Assembly (NCBI RefSeq): GCF_020091585.1
Contig: NZ_CP083582.1
Span: 1,488,001 to 1,552,000, forward strand
Direction of reading: 5' to 3'
Length of the DNA: 64,000 nucleotides
DNA from: Kovacikia minuta CCNUW1
GTDB taxonomy: Bacteria; Cyanobacteriota; Cyanobacteriia; Leptolyngbyales; Leptolyngbyaceae
The translations under genes and the position numbers were made by a program. The notes beneath the pieces are model-generated. The model saw nothing but the letters and a program-made list of their open reading frames with translations. It did no database searches and was not told the origin of the DNA. Below, piece by piece: positions 29,435-37,467 of this stretch (the stretch's first letter is position 1; each line of letters opens with the position of its first letter).

Positions 29435-30130
29435 TTACACTTGCTCTGGATCAATTCCGGCTTGCCGCAGTCGTTCAGCTAGTCTTGCGGCGCGTTCTTC
29501 TGCTTGTTCTGCCCGTTGGCGTTCTTGTTCTGCGCGTTGGCGTTCCTGTTCTAGCCGTCGGGCAATTTCCGTATAGCTGAGGAACCGATCGCCATCCGGA
29601 CGGTAAATTTGTAGCTCCTCGCCAGAGCGGTCAAACCGAATTCCCAATCTGGGGCTGACGTAATCTGCGATCGACTCAATCAAGTCGAGATAGCCTTCTA
29701 TTCGTAACCAACCCTCTAACTCATTCGTGTCTGGATCGTAAAGATAATATTCTTCAACCCCGTGGCGATCGTAGAACAGGAGTTTTTTATCCATTTCGGT
29801 CGGGCGATTGCTGGGGGACAGGATTTCAAACACGACTTGGGGGGCAACATTGTTTTCCTCCCATTGTTTGTAGGAACCCCGGTCCCCTTTGGGTCTGCCA
29901 AACGCCACCAGAACGTCCGGCGCATTACAAATTTTATTGTTTCCCTCGATCGGGTACCAGAGTAAGTCTCCGGCAACAAATACATCCGGGTTATCGGCAA
30001 ACAGCCACTCTAAATTTTGTTGAATGACAACAATCCAGCGAAACTGTTTCGTGTTGTCCGCTATTGGCTTACCATCACTGTCAGGATAGAAGATTGCCCC
30101 TTGAGAACCAACCGTGGCTTCAGTTGTCAT
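29435..30130 (-). CDS. Uma2-family putative nuclease with coiled-coil tail
   Basis: 231 residues. Uma2 (DUF820) PD-(D/E)XK-like fold: the APDVLVAFGRPKG and VVFEILSPSNRPTEMDKKLLFY segments carry the expected Asp, Glu and Lys. The last 40 residues are a charged coiled coil of repeated EQERQRA heptads ending RLRQAGIDPEQV, a common tail in cyanobacterial Uma2 proteins. These genes are numerous in cyanobacteria and their target is unknown. Divergent from DUF2993 with 30 bases between starts. Confidence 0.88.
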   Translation of the reverse strand: MTTEATVGSQGAIFYPDSDGKPIADNTKQFRWIVVIQQNLEWLFADNPDVFVAGDLLWYPIEGNNKICNAPDVLVAFGRPKGDRGSYKQWEENNVAPQVVFEILSPSNRPTEMDKKLLFYDRHGVEEYYLYDPDTNELEGWLRIEGYLDLIESIADYVSPRLGIRFDRSGEELQIYRPDGDRFLSYTEIARRLEQERQRAEQERQRAEQAEERAARLAERLRQAGIDPEQV

Positions 30131-30160
30131 CCTGCCCTCTGCCCTTTGCCTTCATTCATT

Positions 30161-30964
30161 ATGGAATTTGTTGTCATTCTTCTCTCCAGTCTAATCAGCT
30201 TAGTCTCTCCAGCAGGTTTTGTTGTAGACAAAGTGGCTCAAACTACGATTCGCAAACAGTTCGCCTCTGTAGAGCAACTGGATGTACGAATTGACAACAC
30301 TCCTAGCTACCAACTTTTGCAGGGCAAGGTCGATCGCATCCGGTTAGCCGGACGGGGATTGTTTCCGTACAAAGATGTGCGTCTGGAAGTTTTGGAGCTA
30401 GAAACCGACCCGGTTCATGTAGACGCTGACCGCCTCCGGAGGGGCAGGGTTCGCCTCAAAGAACCCCTCAGATCCGGTGTTCATGCGGTGGTTAAACAGG
30501 AAGACATTAACCAGGCGCTGCGATCGCCCACATTTGTGAATCAACTGCGGAAGCTCGGCTTCAGTGTGCTGGAAAATCGGCAAGCTCGACAGGCACAGCG
30601 CTATGAACTGATCAATCCCCGCATCACCTTGTTAGAGAATCAACGCCTCCGCCTGGAAACGACCCTGCGCGACACCAAAGACCTGGCAACCCTGGAAATC
30701 TTTTTTGAGTCGGGCATTGAAGTGGTTTCTGGGCGGCGATTTCGACTGATTCAACCGATCGCTCGTTTAAACGAACAGCCTGTTCCCGAAAGAGTAATGA
30801 CCGCGATCGCCACAGGTGTTTCTGAACGATTTGACCTGCGCCAATTTGAAAAATCAGGCATCACTGCCCGCATTTTGCACCTGAACCTAAATTCTCAGCA
30901 AATTGACCTGGCAGCCTTTATTCAGGTTGCTCCGGATGCAAAACTGGCACGATCAAGGGAATAG
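30161..30964 (+). CDS. DUF2993 (LmeA-like) lipid-binding protein
   Basis: 267 residues from ATG 30161. It begins with a hydrophobic segment (VVILLSSLISLVSPAG) and then a DUF2993 body: VEQLDVRIDNTPSYQLLQGKVDRIRLAGRGL, and repeated beta strands (ADRLRRGRVRLKEPL). LmeA relatives bind phospholipids in the envelope. The N-terminal hydrophobic part may be a membrane anchor. No operon partner is obvious. Confidence 0.85.
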   Translation: MEFVVILLSSLISLVSPAGFVVDKVAQTTIRKQFASVEQLDVRIDNTPSYQLLQGKVDRIRLAGRGLFPYKDVRLEVLELETDPVHVDADRLRRGRVRLKEPLRSGVHAVVKQEDINQALRSPTFVNQLRKLGFSVLENRQARQAQRYELINPRITLLENQRLRLETTLRDTKDLATLEIFFESGIEVVSGRRFRLIQPIARLNEQPVPERVMTAIATGVSERFDLRQFEKSGITARILHLNLNSQQIDLAAFIQVAPDAKLARSRE

Positions 30965-31150
30965 GGTGATGGGGTGATAGGGTGATGGGAAAATAGGGAG
31001 TGGAGGAGTTGATTTTCATCTTTTATCCTTCATCCTTTATCCTTTCCCACCCTAACTGGCACCAAACAGAAAGTTTCGTTAAAATTCACTACCGACCTCT
31101 CCATCCTCCCCATCTCCCTACTCCCCACTCCCCATTTCCTACTCATCTAA
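30965..31150. repeat. Heptamer repeat mosaic upstream of GerMN gene
   Basis: GGTGATG/GGGTGAT units, then CATCCTT/TATCCTT, then CTCCCCA-type units. The GerMN ribosome site AAGGAGAA follows directly. Confidence 0.65.
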
Positions 31151-31163
31151 GGAGAACCTCCCG

Positions 31164-31826
31164 ATGCAAGAACAACAATCTCCCCGTCGCCTTCCCGTTG
31201 CTGCGATCGCCGGGCTATCAGTCTTGATCGTCACAACAGGGAGCGCGGTTGCCTGGTGGAGCTGGAATTCCGCTCGGAGGAATTCTGCCCCTGTTGCGAT
31301 CGAACACTCCCAATCGCCCCAGGCTGGGCAAGCATCCCCTCCCGCCGCTTCGCCTCCGGGTGAACAGACCCAACCCAAGTTAGCTCCCATAACTGTCGAA
31401 AAAACCCTAGGAATCTACTGGCTGAAAGGTTCAGGGCAGGAAGTAGCGCTGACCGCAGTTCCGGTAAAGTTGAGTTCCAACGGAGAGCCGAATGCGGTTT
31501 TGAAAGCTGGAATGGAAAAACTGCTGGCAGGTCCCACCGATACCAGTGTGACCACCACAATTCCCCGTAATACTCAACTGCGAAGCATGGCAACTCGTGA
31601 AGATGGCATTCATGTCAACCTGTCCCAGGAATTTATGACCGGAGGCGGCAGCACCTCAATGACCGCTAGAGTTGCCCAGGTGCTCTACACAGCCACCAGT
31701 TTGAATCCCGATGCCAAAGTCTGGCTGTCGGTCGAGGGCAAACCGCTAGAAGTTTTGGGTGGGGAAGGCTTGATGCTAGAGCAACCCATTACCCGCAAAA
31801 GCTTTGAGCGAGACTTTTCACTTTAG
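31164..31826 (+). CDS. GerMN-domain protein, membrane-anchored
   Basis: 220 residues. An N-terminal membrane anchor (VAAIAGLSVLIVTTGSAVAWW) is followed by a Pro/Ala-rich linker (about 45-72) and a GerMN domain: LGIYWLKGSGQEVALTAVPV, MEKLLAGPTD, GIHVNLSQEF, and VAQVLYTATSLNPDAKVWLSVEG. GerMN occurs in spore-germination and, outside spore formers, in envelope proteins of unknown role. The ATG is preceded by AAGGAGAA. Its stop abuts the stop of the opposite-strand nuclease gene with no base between. Confidence 0.88.
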   Translation: MQEQQSPRRLPVAAIAGLSVLIVTTGSAVAWWSWNSARRNSAPVAIEHSQSPQAGQASPPAASPPGEQTQPKLAPITVEKTLGIYWLKGSGQEVALTAVPVKLSSNGEPNAVLKAGMEKLLAGPTDTSVTTTIPRNTQLRSMATREDGIHVNLSQEFMTGGGSTSMTARVAQVLYTATSLNPDAKVWLSVEGKPLEVLGGEGLMLEQPITRKSFERDFSL

Positions 31827-32519
31827 TTAAGAGAACCCGCCCCTTCTGCGCCAGAAAATGGCAACCCGTTCTTGCCACTGCTGCCAAAAGTGGGAAATTG
31901 ATTCTAAGTCAAACCAAAACACCTCAGCGGGCATCTCCGGAATTGCGATCGCGATTAACGCATGGCGCAAATCAACTCCGTACTCCTGATAGGAATAATT
32001 GACCGCACCCCAATAGGCGACCAACTGTAGAGGATAGTCATAGAGTCGATCGACAGAGTGTTTGGGGCGATCGGATGTTTTCCACTCACACAGGCAGGGG
32101 GTTCCCTGGTAGCTGGCAACACAATCTACTTTTCCGGCATAGCCCAGTTCATGATGGAACACAGTCCCTTCTACCAACCGCACCGCTTCTACCCCATGTA
32201 GGACGGGTTTCAGGCTCTCCCAGTAGGGGCGGATATTTTCGGGACTAACCACCACTTCTCCCCGCAGGTAGCGCTCTACCTGTTTGTGGGTTCCAGTGCC
32301 TCGCCGACTGGCGGCTACCGTAATCCGACTGGCTTCTTCCATTCCAACCCGTTGTTGCCACTGGGCTAAAGACTCTCGCTGCTCTGGGGAGCGGGTCGCA
32401 TTCAAAATGGTGCTGACACTGGGCAATCGGAAGCCGCGATCGTCAATGTAATACTGCTTCCCGTTTTCTCGCACCTGTTTGGCACTGTAAGCCGGAAGCT
32501 CAAAGGGGTTAACAGACAT
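31827..32519 (-). CDS. PD-(D/E)XK superfamily exonuclease-like protein
   Basis: 230 residues. The nuclease core is visible at GYAGKVDCVASY followed by CLCEWKTSDRPK, i.e. Asp, then Glu-x-Lys, with a helix QLVAYWGAVNYSY after it. An N-terminal segment (FRLPSVSTILNAT and GTGTHKQVERYLRG) resembles that of MGME1/RecB-like nucleases. It probably acts on DNA ends, but no helicase partner is adjacent. It is tail to tail with the GerMN gene, the two stop codons touching. Confidence 0.8.
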   Translation of the reverse strand: MSVNPFELPAYSAKQVRENGKQYYIDDRGFRLPSVSTILNATRSPEQRESLAQWQQRVGMEEASRITVAASRRGTGTHKQVERYLRGEVVVSPENIRPYWESLKPVLHGVEAVRLVEGTVFHHELGYAGKVDCVASYQGTPCLCEWKTSDRPKHSVDRLYDYPLQLVAYWGAVNYSYQEYGVDLRHALIAIAIPEMPAEVFWFDLESISHFWQQWQERVAIFWRRRGGFS

Positions 32520-32641
32520 AGCAGCAAAGGGAAAAGGTCAGACGACAATCATAAGGCTGGAAAGTCTATGCTGGTCATGGGACTTCCCCTCTCCTTGTAT
32601 CTAATTCCCATTAGACGTAATTCAGAATTCATTATTTCCCC

Positions 32642-33295
32642 ATGCTTCATCTGACCAATCTGACCTACCATCCCACTGCCTGCCATCAGCCGATTTTGAA
32701 AGCCATCAACCTGGAACTTGCCCCTCAAAAGATGGGGTTGGTTATCGGTCCCAGTGGATCGGGCAAAACCACATTGCTGGAAATCTTAGCGGGACTGGCA
32801 GAACAAACGGCAGGGTCCCTGTATTGGCGAGAACAGGAATTGAATTCGCTTTACCTTCAGCAGTTAAGTGGGCTGGTGTTTCAGTTTCCAGAACGCCATT
32901 TTTGTGGGGGCACAATTTTGGAAGAGTTGCGGTTGGGGCATCCGGAGCTAACCCGCGATCGCATTGACCAGGCGCTGGCAGAAGTTGGACTCGAACATCT
33001 GCCCCTGAGCACTTCCCCCAACTCCCTCAGTGGGGGGCAACAACGGCGGCTTGCCTTTGCAGTCCAACTCATTCGCCAACCCCACCTACTCCTCTTAGAT
33101 GAACCCACCGCTGGACTGGATTGGTCCATGCGCCGCCAATTAGTCAACCTACTGGCAAAACTAAAAACCCACTGGAGCCTACTGGTCGTATCCCACGATG
33201 CGGCAGAACTGGTAGATATCGCAGACCAATGCTGGACTCTTCATCAGGGGGAACTGGTCAGCGTTGAGAAGGAAGGATTGAGGTCAGAAGAGTGA
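32642..33295 (+). CDS. ABC transporter ATP-binding protein
   Basis: 217 residues. Walker A GPSGSGKTTL (residues 36-45), Q-loop VFQFPERHF, signature LSGGQQRRLAFA, and Walker B LLLLDEPTAGLD with the H-loop at VVSHDAAEL are all present. The QFPERH form of the Q-loop resembles EcfA/CbiO ATPases of vitamin or metal importers. No membrane or substrate-binding gene is adjacent, so its partner must be elsewhere. The gene ends in degenerate repeats. Confidence 0.93.
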   Translation: MLHLTNLTYHPTACHQPILKAINLELAPQKMGLVIGPSGSGKTTLLEILAGLAEQTAGSLYWREQELNSLYLQQLSGLVFQFPERHFCGGTILEELRLGHPELTRDRIDQALAEVGLEHLPLSTSPNSLSGGQQRRLAFAVQLIRQPHLLLLDEPTAGLDWSMRRQLVNLLAKLKTHWSLLVVSHDAAELVDIADQCWTLHQGELVSVEKEGLRSEE

Positions 33296-33445
33296 AGCCT
33301 GAGATAGGGAATCGGGAATTGGGGAAGAGTTTTGAGTTTTGAGTTCTGAGTTTTGATACCAATCGTCCATGCTAGGTTTTAGCATCCCAAGAAATAAAAA
33401 TTGGCTATTTTCAGAGCAATTTGAATTGAAAACGCGACAGATCGG

Positions 33446-33473
33446 GTAGGGGCGTTTGGCCAAACGCCCCTAC
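33446..33473. repeat. Perfect 28-base palindrome
   Basis: GTAGGGGCGTTTGG is followed directly by its exact reverse complement. It lies in the 593-base gap between the ABC gene and the FGE-like gene, which holds several palindromic elements and no gene. Confidence 0.9.
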
Positions 33474-33522
33474 AGGATATTGATGGGCCACGAAGACTAT
33501 CTAAATGGGTATGAATTTTAAG

Positions 33523-33624
33523 TAGGACTTACGCAGAAACCGGGTTTCTGAACGAAAATCTGTCATTTAACCGTTTAGATTCTGTCTAGAAACCCGGTTT
33601 CTTTCAAAATGTGCGTAAGTCCTA
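33523..33624. mobile_element. 102-base miniature element with TTAAG target duplication
   Basis: Perfect 13-base inverted ends TAGGACTTACGCA ... TGCGTAAGTCCTA are flanked by TTAAG at 33518-33522 and 33625-33629. Inside are the two AGAAACC-type 15-mers at 33535-33549 and 33588-33602. No coding capacity; it must depend on a transposase elsewhere. Confidence 0.88.
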
Positions 33625-33659
33625 TTAAGTTTAGAGTTTTCTCCTGGCTCCTAGAGCAT

Positions 33660-33746
33660 CGGTACAGTATTTCGAGAAACCGGGTTTCTGGTGAGGATAT
33701 TCAACGAACTTGAGCATCTCACAGAAGAAACCCGGTTTCTGTACCG
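33660..33746. repeat. Hairpin of paired AGAAACCGGGTTTCT repeats
   Basis: Outer arms CGGTACAG and CTGTACCG and inner 15-mers at 33675-33689 and 33726-33740 make an 87-base fold-back. Same core as the element just upstream, but with different ends. Confidence 0.8.
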
Positions 33747-33888
33747 GCGTTCTAGCTCCTGGTTCTTGGCTTCTGCTTTTCATATTTGGGGATAAGCGCA
33801 GGTCATGGGAAACTACTACAAGTCCCTGGATAAGAACGTCTGATATCTTTCACCTTATCTCCTATCCCCTGACACCTGCTATCCATCT

Positions 33889-34782
33889 ATGCCTGTTCTG
33901 TCTATGCTTGAGTTTGAAACACTCACGGTTGATAGCAATGGTCAGCCGCAGGAACGGTATCGTCAATCGGTTGAATGCCTAACCGAAGACATCGGGCAGG
34001 GAACAACTCTGGATCTGGTGATGATTCCAGGTGGCACATTCCTGATGGGGGCATCCAAAACCGAAGAAGGATGGCATCCTGCCCAGAATCCTCCCCATGA
34101 GGTGACGATCGCCCCCTTTTGGATGGGGCAGTATCCAGTGACGCAAGCCCAGTGGAGTGCAGTAGCAGCCCTGCCCAAGGTCAATCACCTGATCGAGCCG
34201 CAACCCGCTTGCTTTTCTGGAGCAAATCGCCCGATCGAACAGGTTTCCTGGTTAGACGCGATCGAATTTTGTGCCCGCTTATCTGCCCATACCGATCGGG
34301 AATACCGACTCCCTAGCGAAGCCGAATGGGAATATGCCTGTCGCGCCCTGACCCCAACCCCCTTTTGCTTTGGTGAAACAATCACCACCGACCTCGCCAA
34401 CTACTCTGGCATAGATTGGGAGTATGAGGGCAGAATTTGTAGCAAAGGAGCCTATGGAAAGGGACCAACCGGGGACGATCGCCGGGAAACGACGGATGTC
34501 GGCAGGTTTGGTGTTGCCAACCGCTTCGGACTCTACGATATGCATGGCAACGTGCGGGAATGGTGCCAGGACTGCTGGCATCCCTCCTATGCCAACGCAC
34601 CCACCGATGGCACCCCCTGGATCAGCGAAGGCGACTGTAGCCAGCGCATATTACGCGGCGGTTCCTGGAACACAGGACCGAGATCCTGCCGTTCCGCTGC
34701 CCGCAGCAAACTAGAACCCGATGCCAACCTCTACGACACCGGATTCCGCATCGTCTCCTCCTTAGGAATGAGAATTAAATAA
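33889..34782 (+). CDS. Formylglycine-generating-enzyme-like (SUMF1/FGE) protein
   Basis: 297 residues. FGE-sulfatase domain: LVMIPGGTFLMGASKTEEGW, PPHEVTIAPFWMGQYPVTQAQW, YRLPSEAEWEYACRA, FGLYDMHGNVREWCQDCW and RILRGGSWN. Only some members are true formylglycine enzymes or other copper oxidases; many bacterial ones are stand-alone and of unknown substrate. No sulfatase is adjacent. The last codons and the TAA stop fall inside the left end of a palindromic miniature element, so the natural C-terminus may have been altered. An internal ATG five codons in is an alternative start. Confidence 0.9.
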   Translation: MPVLSMLEFETLTVDSNGQPQERYRQSVECLTEDIGQGTTLDLVMIPGGTFLMGASKTEEGWHPAQNPPHEVTIAPFWMGQYPVTQAQWSAVAALPKVNHLIEPQPACFSGANRPIEQVSWLDAIEFCARLSAHTDREYRLPSEAEWEYACRALTPTPFCFGETITTDLANYSGIDWEYEGRICSKGAYGKGPTGDDRRETTDVGRFGVANRFGLYDMHGNVREWCQDCWHPSYANAPTDGTPWISEGDCSQRILRGGSWNTGPRSCRSAARSKLEPDANLYDTGFRIVSSLGMRIK

Positions 34783-34880
34783 GTTCGGGAATTCCGTAGG
34801 GGCGGGTTTTCTGAAATCTTCGTCTCACTGGCAATTGGATTGTCAAACCCGCCCGTACAATTTGCGGTTTTATTTAATCC
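34773..34880. mobile_element. Palindromic miniature element, GTAGGGGCGGGTTT family, copy 3
   Basis: Left end AATTAAATAAGTTCGGGAA and right end reaching TTTTATTTAATCC match the 23.2-kb copy. Arms GTAGGGGCGGGTTT and AAACCCGCCCGTAC form the stem. The left end contains the stop codon of the FGE-like gene. Confidence 0.78.
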
Positions 34881-34938
34881 ATGATCCTTAGCGTAGGGAA
34901 GAATTTTATCCCTTATCCTTCAGCCTTTATCCTTTGCC

Positions 34939-35433
34939 TCACCATCCCCAGCTTCCCGCCACTCCCTTAAACGGTCCCACAATATCACTCGTAATCCAGC
35001 CCCCATAGAACTGACCGGGTTGCGGCTCCACCTTTTCACCCTCGACATAGCAGGCATCCATCGGTGCCGGATAGAACGCGACGTAATTTTTAATGGCAGC
35101 AAATGCGGGCGTTGGCTCCGGGTAATACCAGGCAATATCATCGACCCGTTTATCACCCACCGCAAGACTGTAATAAGCGCCGCGCCCCTTCCACTCACAA
35201 AAAGTAGTGCGGGGACTTTTCACCAAATACTCCTGCTGGATATCTTCTGGTGGAATGTAGTAAACCGGAGGGTGACTGGTTTCCAAAACCCGCTTAGCCC
35301 GTCGGGTATCAACGATCGTTACCCCATTAAAAACAATCTGAATGTGTTTGCCAGTATCTTCCAGACGAGGTGGACGGGGATACTCCCAGACAGACTCTTG
35401 ACCAGGCTTAGGGGGAATGGGTTTGGGGTGCAT
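34939..35433 (-). CDS. DUF427 protein
   Basis: 164 residues. DUF427 core: IQIVFNGVTIVDTRRAKRVLETSHPPVYYIPPEDI, then TFCEWKGRGAYYSL and IAWYYPEPTPAF. A small beta-barrel protein family common in cyanobacteria and actinobacteria, with no proven function. It is flanked by repeat tracts on both sides and appears to be a single-gene unit. Confidence 0.92.
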   Translation of the reverse strand: MHPKPIPPKPGQESVWEYPRPPRLEDTGKHIQIVFNGVTIVDTRRAKRVLETSHPPVYYIPPEDIQQEYLVKSPRTTFCEWKGRGAYYSLAVGDKRVDDIAWYYPEPTPAFAAIKNYVAFYPAPMDACYVEGEKVEPQPGQFYGGWITSDIVGPFKGVAGSWGW

Positions 35434-35439
35434 AAAGTT

Positions 35440-35640
35440 AAAAGTTTTGAGTTTTAAGTTTTGAGTTTTGAGTTAGTAAAGTGAGAGGTGAGGGAGATAG
35501 GAAGGTGAAGGAGATACGGGAAGTAGAAAGGTGATGGAGTGATGGCATGAATGATGAATGGCAAATGTCAGCCTTCGCAGCTTTTATCCTTTATCCCTTA
35601 TCCTTTATCCTTTCCCCACCACCTACCACCTGAAATATCT
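35440..35640. repeat. Heptamer repeat mosaic between the DUF427 and methyltransferase genes
   Basis: TTTTGAG/TTTTAAG units at the left, GGTGATG-type units, then TATCCTT and CTACCAC units. Some of these are open in frame with the methyltransferase but are not credible coding sequence. Confidence 0.7.
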
Positions 35641-35665
35641 TAACGAGCCTGACGAGGAATTTCTT

Positions 35666-36331
35666 ATGGAGCGGGTACTGGAACCAGAGGTAATGGATAC
35701 CTGGGAAGAAGCGGCTGAGTATGATGCAATGGATTTTTTGGAGGTCAATACGGCATTTGTGGAACGCACGATCGCCCTTGGTCCTGCATCGGGTCTTGTG
35801 TTAGATGCAGGCACAGGTACAGCTAGAATTCCTATCCTACTTTGTCAACGGCGTCCTGAATGGACAATCACTGCTACCGACCTTTCAAAAAATATGCTGT
35901 TGATTGGTGAAAAGAATGTCGAGCAGGCAGGCTTGCAGAGCCAGATCAGGCTGGAATATGTGGATGCCAAGCACCTTCCTTACCCCGATGAACAGTTCGA
36001 TATGGTCGTCTCCAACAGTTTGATCCATCACCTGCCCGACCCTTTACCCTGTTTGAAAGCACTGAAGCGGGTTCTAAAACCAGGTGGGGCTATCTTTTTG
36101 AGAGATTTGCTGCGACCAGAAAATGCAACAACCGTTGACGACTTAGTTAACAGCATCGGCACCGAATACAACGCCCACCAACGTCAGCTATTTCGGGATT
36201 CCCTTTGCGCTGCGTTCCGATTGGATGAAATCCAGGCACTTCTGGAGCAGGCAGGTTTGGGAGATGTCCGTGTGTATCAGTCGAGCGATCGCCATTGGAC
36301 TGCTGAGCAAAACTGGAAAATTCAACTCTAG
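35666..36331 (+). CDS. Class I SAM-dependent methyltransferase
   Basis: 221 residues from ATG 35666, chosen because GAGGAA lies just upstream and the sequence before it is repeat-derived. Motif I is VLDAGTGTARIPI. Motif II/III regions follow in TITATDLSKNML and EYVDAKHLPYPDEQFDMVVSNSLIHH, and RVLKPGGAIFLRD is the post-III motif. Ubiquinone/menaquinone-methylase-like (Methyltransf_11/25). The substrate is unknown, and no pathway gene is adjacent. Confidence 0.9.
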   Translation: MERVLEPEVMDTWEEAAEYDAMDFLEVNTAFVERTIALGPASGLVLDAGTGTARIPILLCQRRPEWTITATDLSKNMLLIGEKNVEQAGLQSQIRLEYVDAKHLPYPDEQFDMVVSNSLIHHLPDPLPCLKALKRVLKPGGAIFLRDLLRPENATTVDDLVNSIGTEYNAHQRQLFRDSLCAAFRLDEIQALLEQAGLGDVRVYQSSDRHWTAEQNWKIQL

Positions 36332-36362
36332 TAAGCAACTTTGCTTCACACCAAAATGGATC

Positions 36363-36710
36363 TCATGCGTCTTCTTGAGTTTTTAGATAGTGAGGATATC
36401 CTGTACATACTTGGGTGTCAAAGTGAATTCGAAGACGATGATCATTCAGCGATTGATCTTTACCAATGTCACGATATGAATAAGACCAAGCTGCGTATTC
36501 ATCATCATATTCAGGCGCTTCTTTAATGAGCTTATGACCAAGTTGTTGAAGCCTCTCAACAACTTGTCGCAATGCAATCTCGACAGCCAGGTGCATTTCT
36601 TTAGCAATTTCAGCAGCCAGCTCTTCTGAAAGGCGTTTCGCTTCAGGAGAATTTATCCCACAAGATTCAAATGCTTCTTTAGAAAATTTCTTGTCAATCA
36701 TATAATGCAA
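36363..36710 (-). CDS. Hypothetical protein
   Basis: 115 residues. The N-terminal half is helical and charged (FSKEAFESCGINSPEAKRLSE, LQQLGHKLIKEAPEYDDE); the C-terminal half is mixed (HRLRIHFDTQVCTGYP). An alternative start is MIDKKFSKEA at 36701. No family recognised. It converges on the methyltransferase gene. Confidence 0.6.
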   Translation of the reverse strand: MHYMIDKKFSKEAFESCGINSPEAKRLSEELAAEIAKEMHLAVEIALRQVVERLQQLGHKLIKEAPEYDDEYAAWSYSYRDIGKDQSLNDHRLRIHFDTQVCTGYPHYLKTQEDA

Positions 36711-36900
36711 CCCAAGAGTTTACGCCGCGAATCAGAAGTCTAGTTTATTTTTGGATCGCTTTATTTCTGCATCACAAGGTACTCCGCCTTAACGGAAGTG
36801 CCCAAAGAGGTATCCTTCCTGGTTCTTCTGCATTTATCTATCCGAAACTTCACGTCTGCTGTCTGTAGTTAAGAGCCGTTGTTCAAGCATGTAAAGCTCT

Positions 36901-37329
36901 ATGCAAAAACCTCCAAAAATTCGGGCAAAGGTTCTGGGGTGGATTCGGCAGGGCGATCGGGTTTTTGTCACCGAAAGCTACGATCCTGGGAAACAGCAAC
37001 TATATTACCGCTCTCTGGGTGGCAGCATCGAATTTGGTGAAACCAGTCTGGATGCCTTGAAGCGTGAGTTTATGGAGGAAATTCAGGCAGAATTGATCAA
37101 CATCCAATACCTGTGCTGCATCGAAAACCTGTTCACGTTCGAGGGTAATCCCGGTCACGAGATCATTCAGCTTTACCAATGCGACTTTGCCGACCCAACC
37201 TTTTACCAGCGGGAAAAAGTGACTGTCTACGAAGAAAAGATCGAAGGAGTTGCCTACTGGGTTCCCATTGGAAAATTTAAATCCGGCGAACTGCGATTAG
37301 TCCCTGAAGCCTGTCTAGACTATCTGTAA
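36901..37329 (+). CDS. NUDIX hydrolase
   Basis: 142 residues. The Nudix box is intact: GGSIEFGETSLDALKREF followed by MEEIQAEL, with the REx2EE core. The N-terminus (PPKIRAKVLGWIRQGDRVFV) and the IQYLCCIENLF segment are typical of small cyanobacterial NUDIX proteins. It hydrolyses a nucleoside diphosphate linked to another moiety; the substrate is not predictable. Confidence 0.93.
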   Translation: MQKPPKIRAKVLGWIRQGDRVFVTESYDPGKQQLYYRSLGGSIEFGETSLDALKREFMEEIQAELINIQYLCCIENLFTFEGNPGHEIIQLYQCDFADPTFYQREKVTVYEEKIEGVAYWVPIGKFKSGELRLVPEACLDYL

Positions 37330-37467
37330 ACAGCAACAAGTGTGGGGAAGGTGAGGGAGGTAGGGAAGGTGGGGAAGATAAGGCAGAGGGGGTAGTGGGG
37401 AAGGGGGAAGGGGGGATGCAATTGTTTTATCCTTTATCCTTTCCCCTTTATCCTTTCCCCTTCATCC
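37330..37467. repeat. Heptamer repeat mosaic between nudix and prs
   Basis: GGGAAGG/GGTGAGG units on the left, and TATCCTT/CCCCTTT units on the right, lying between two convergent genes. Confidence 0.7.
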
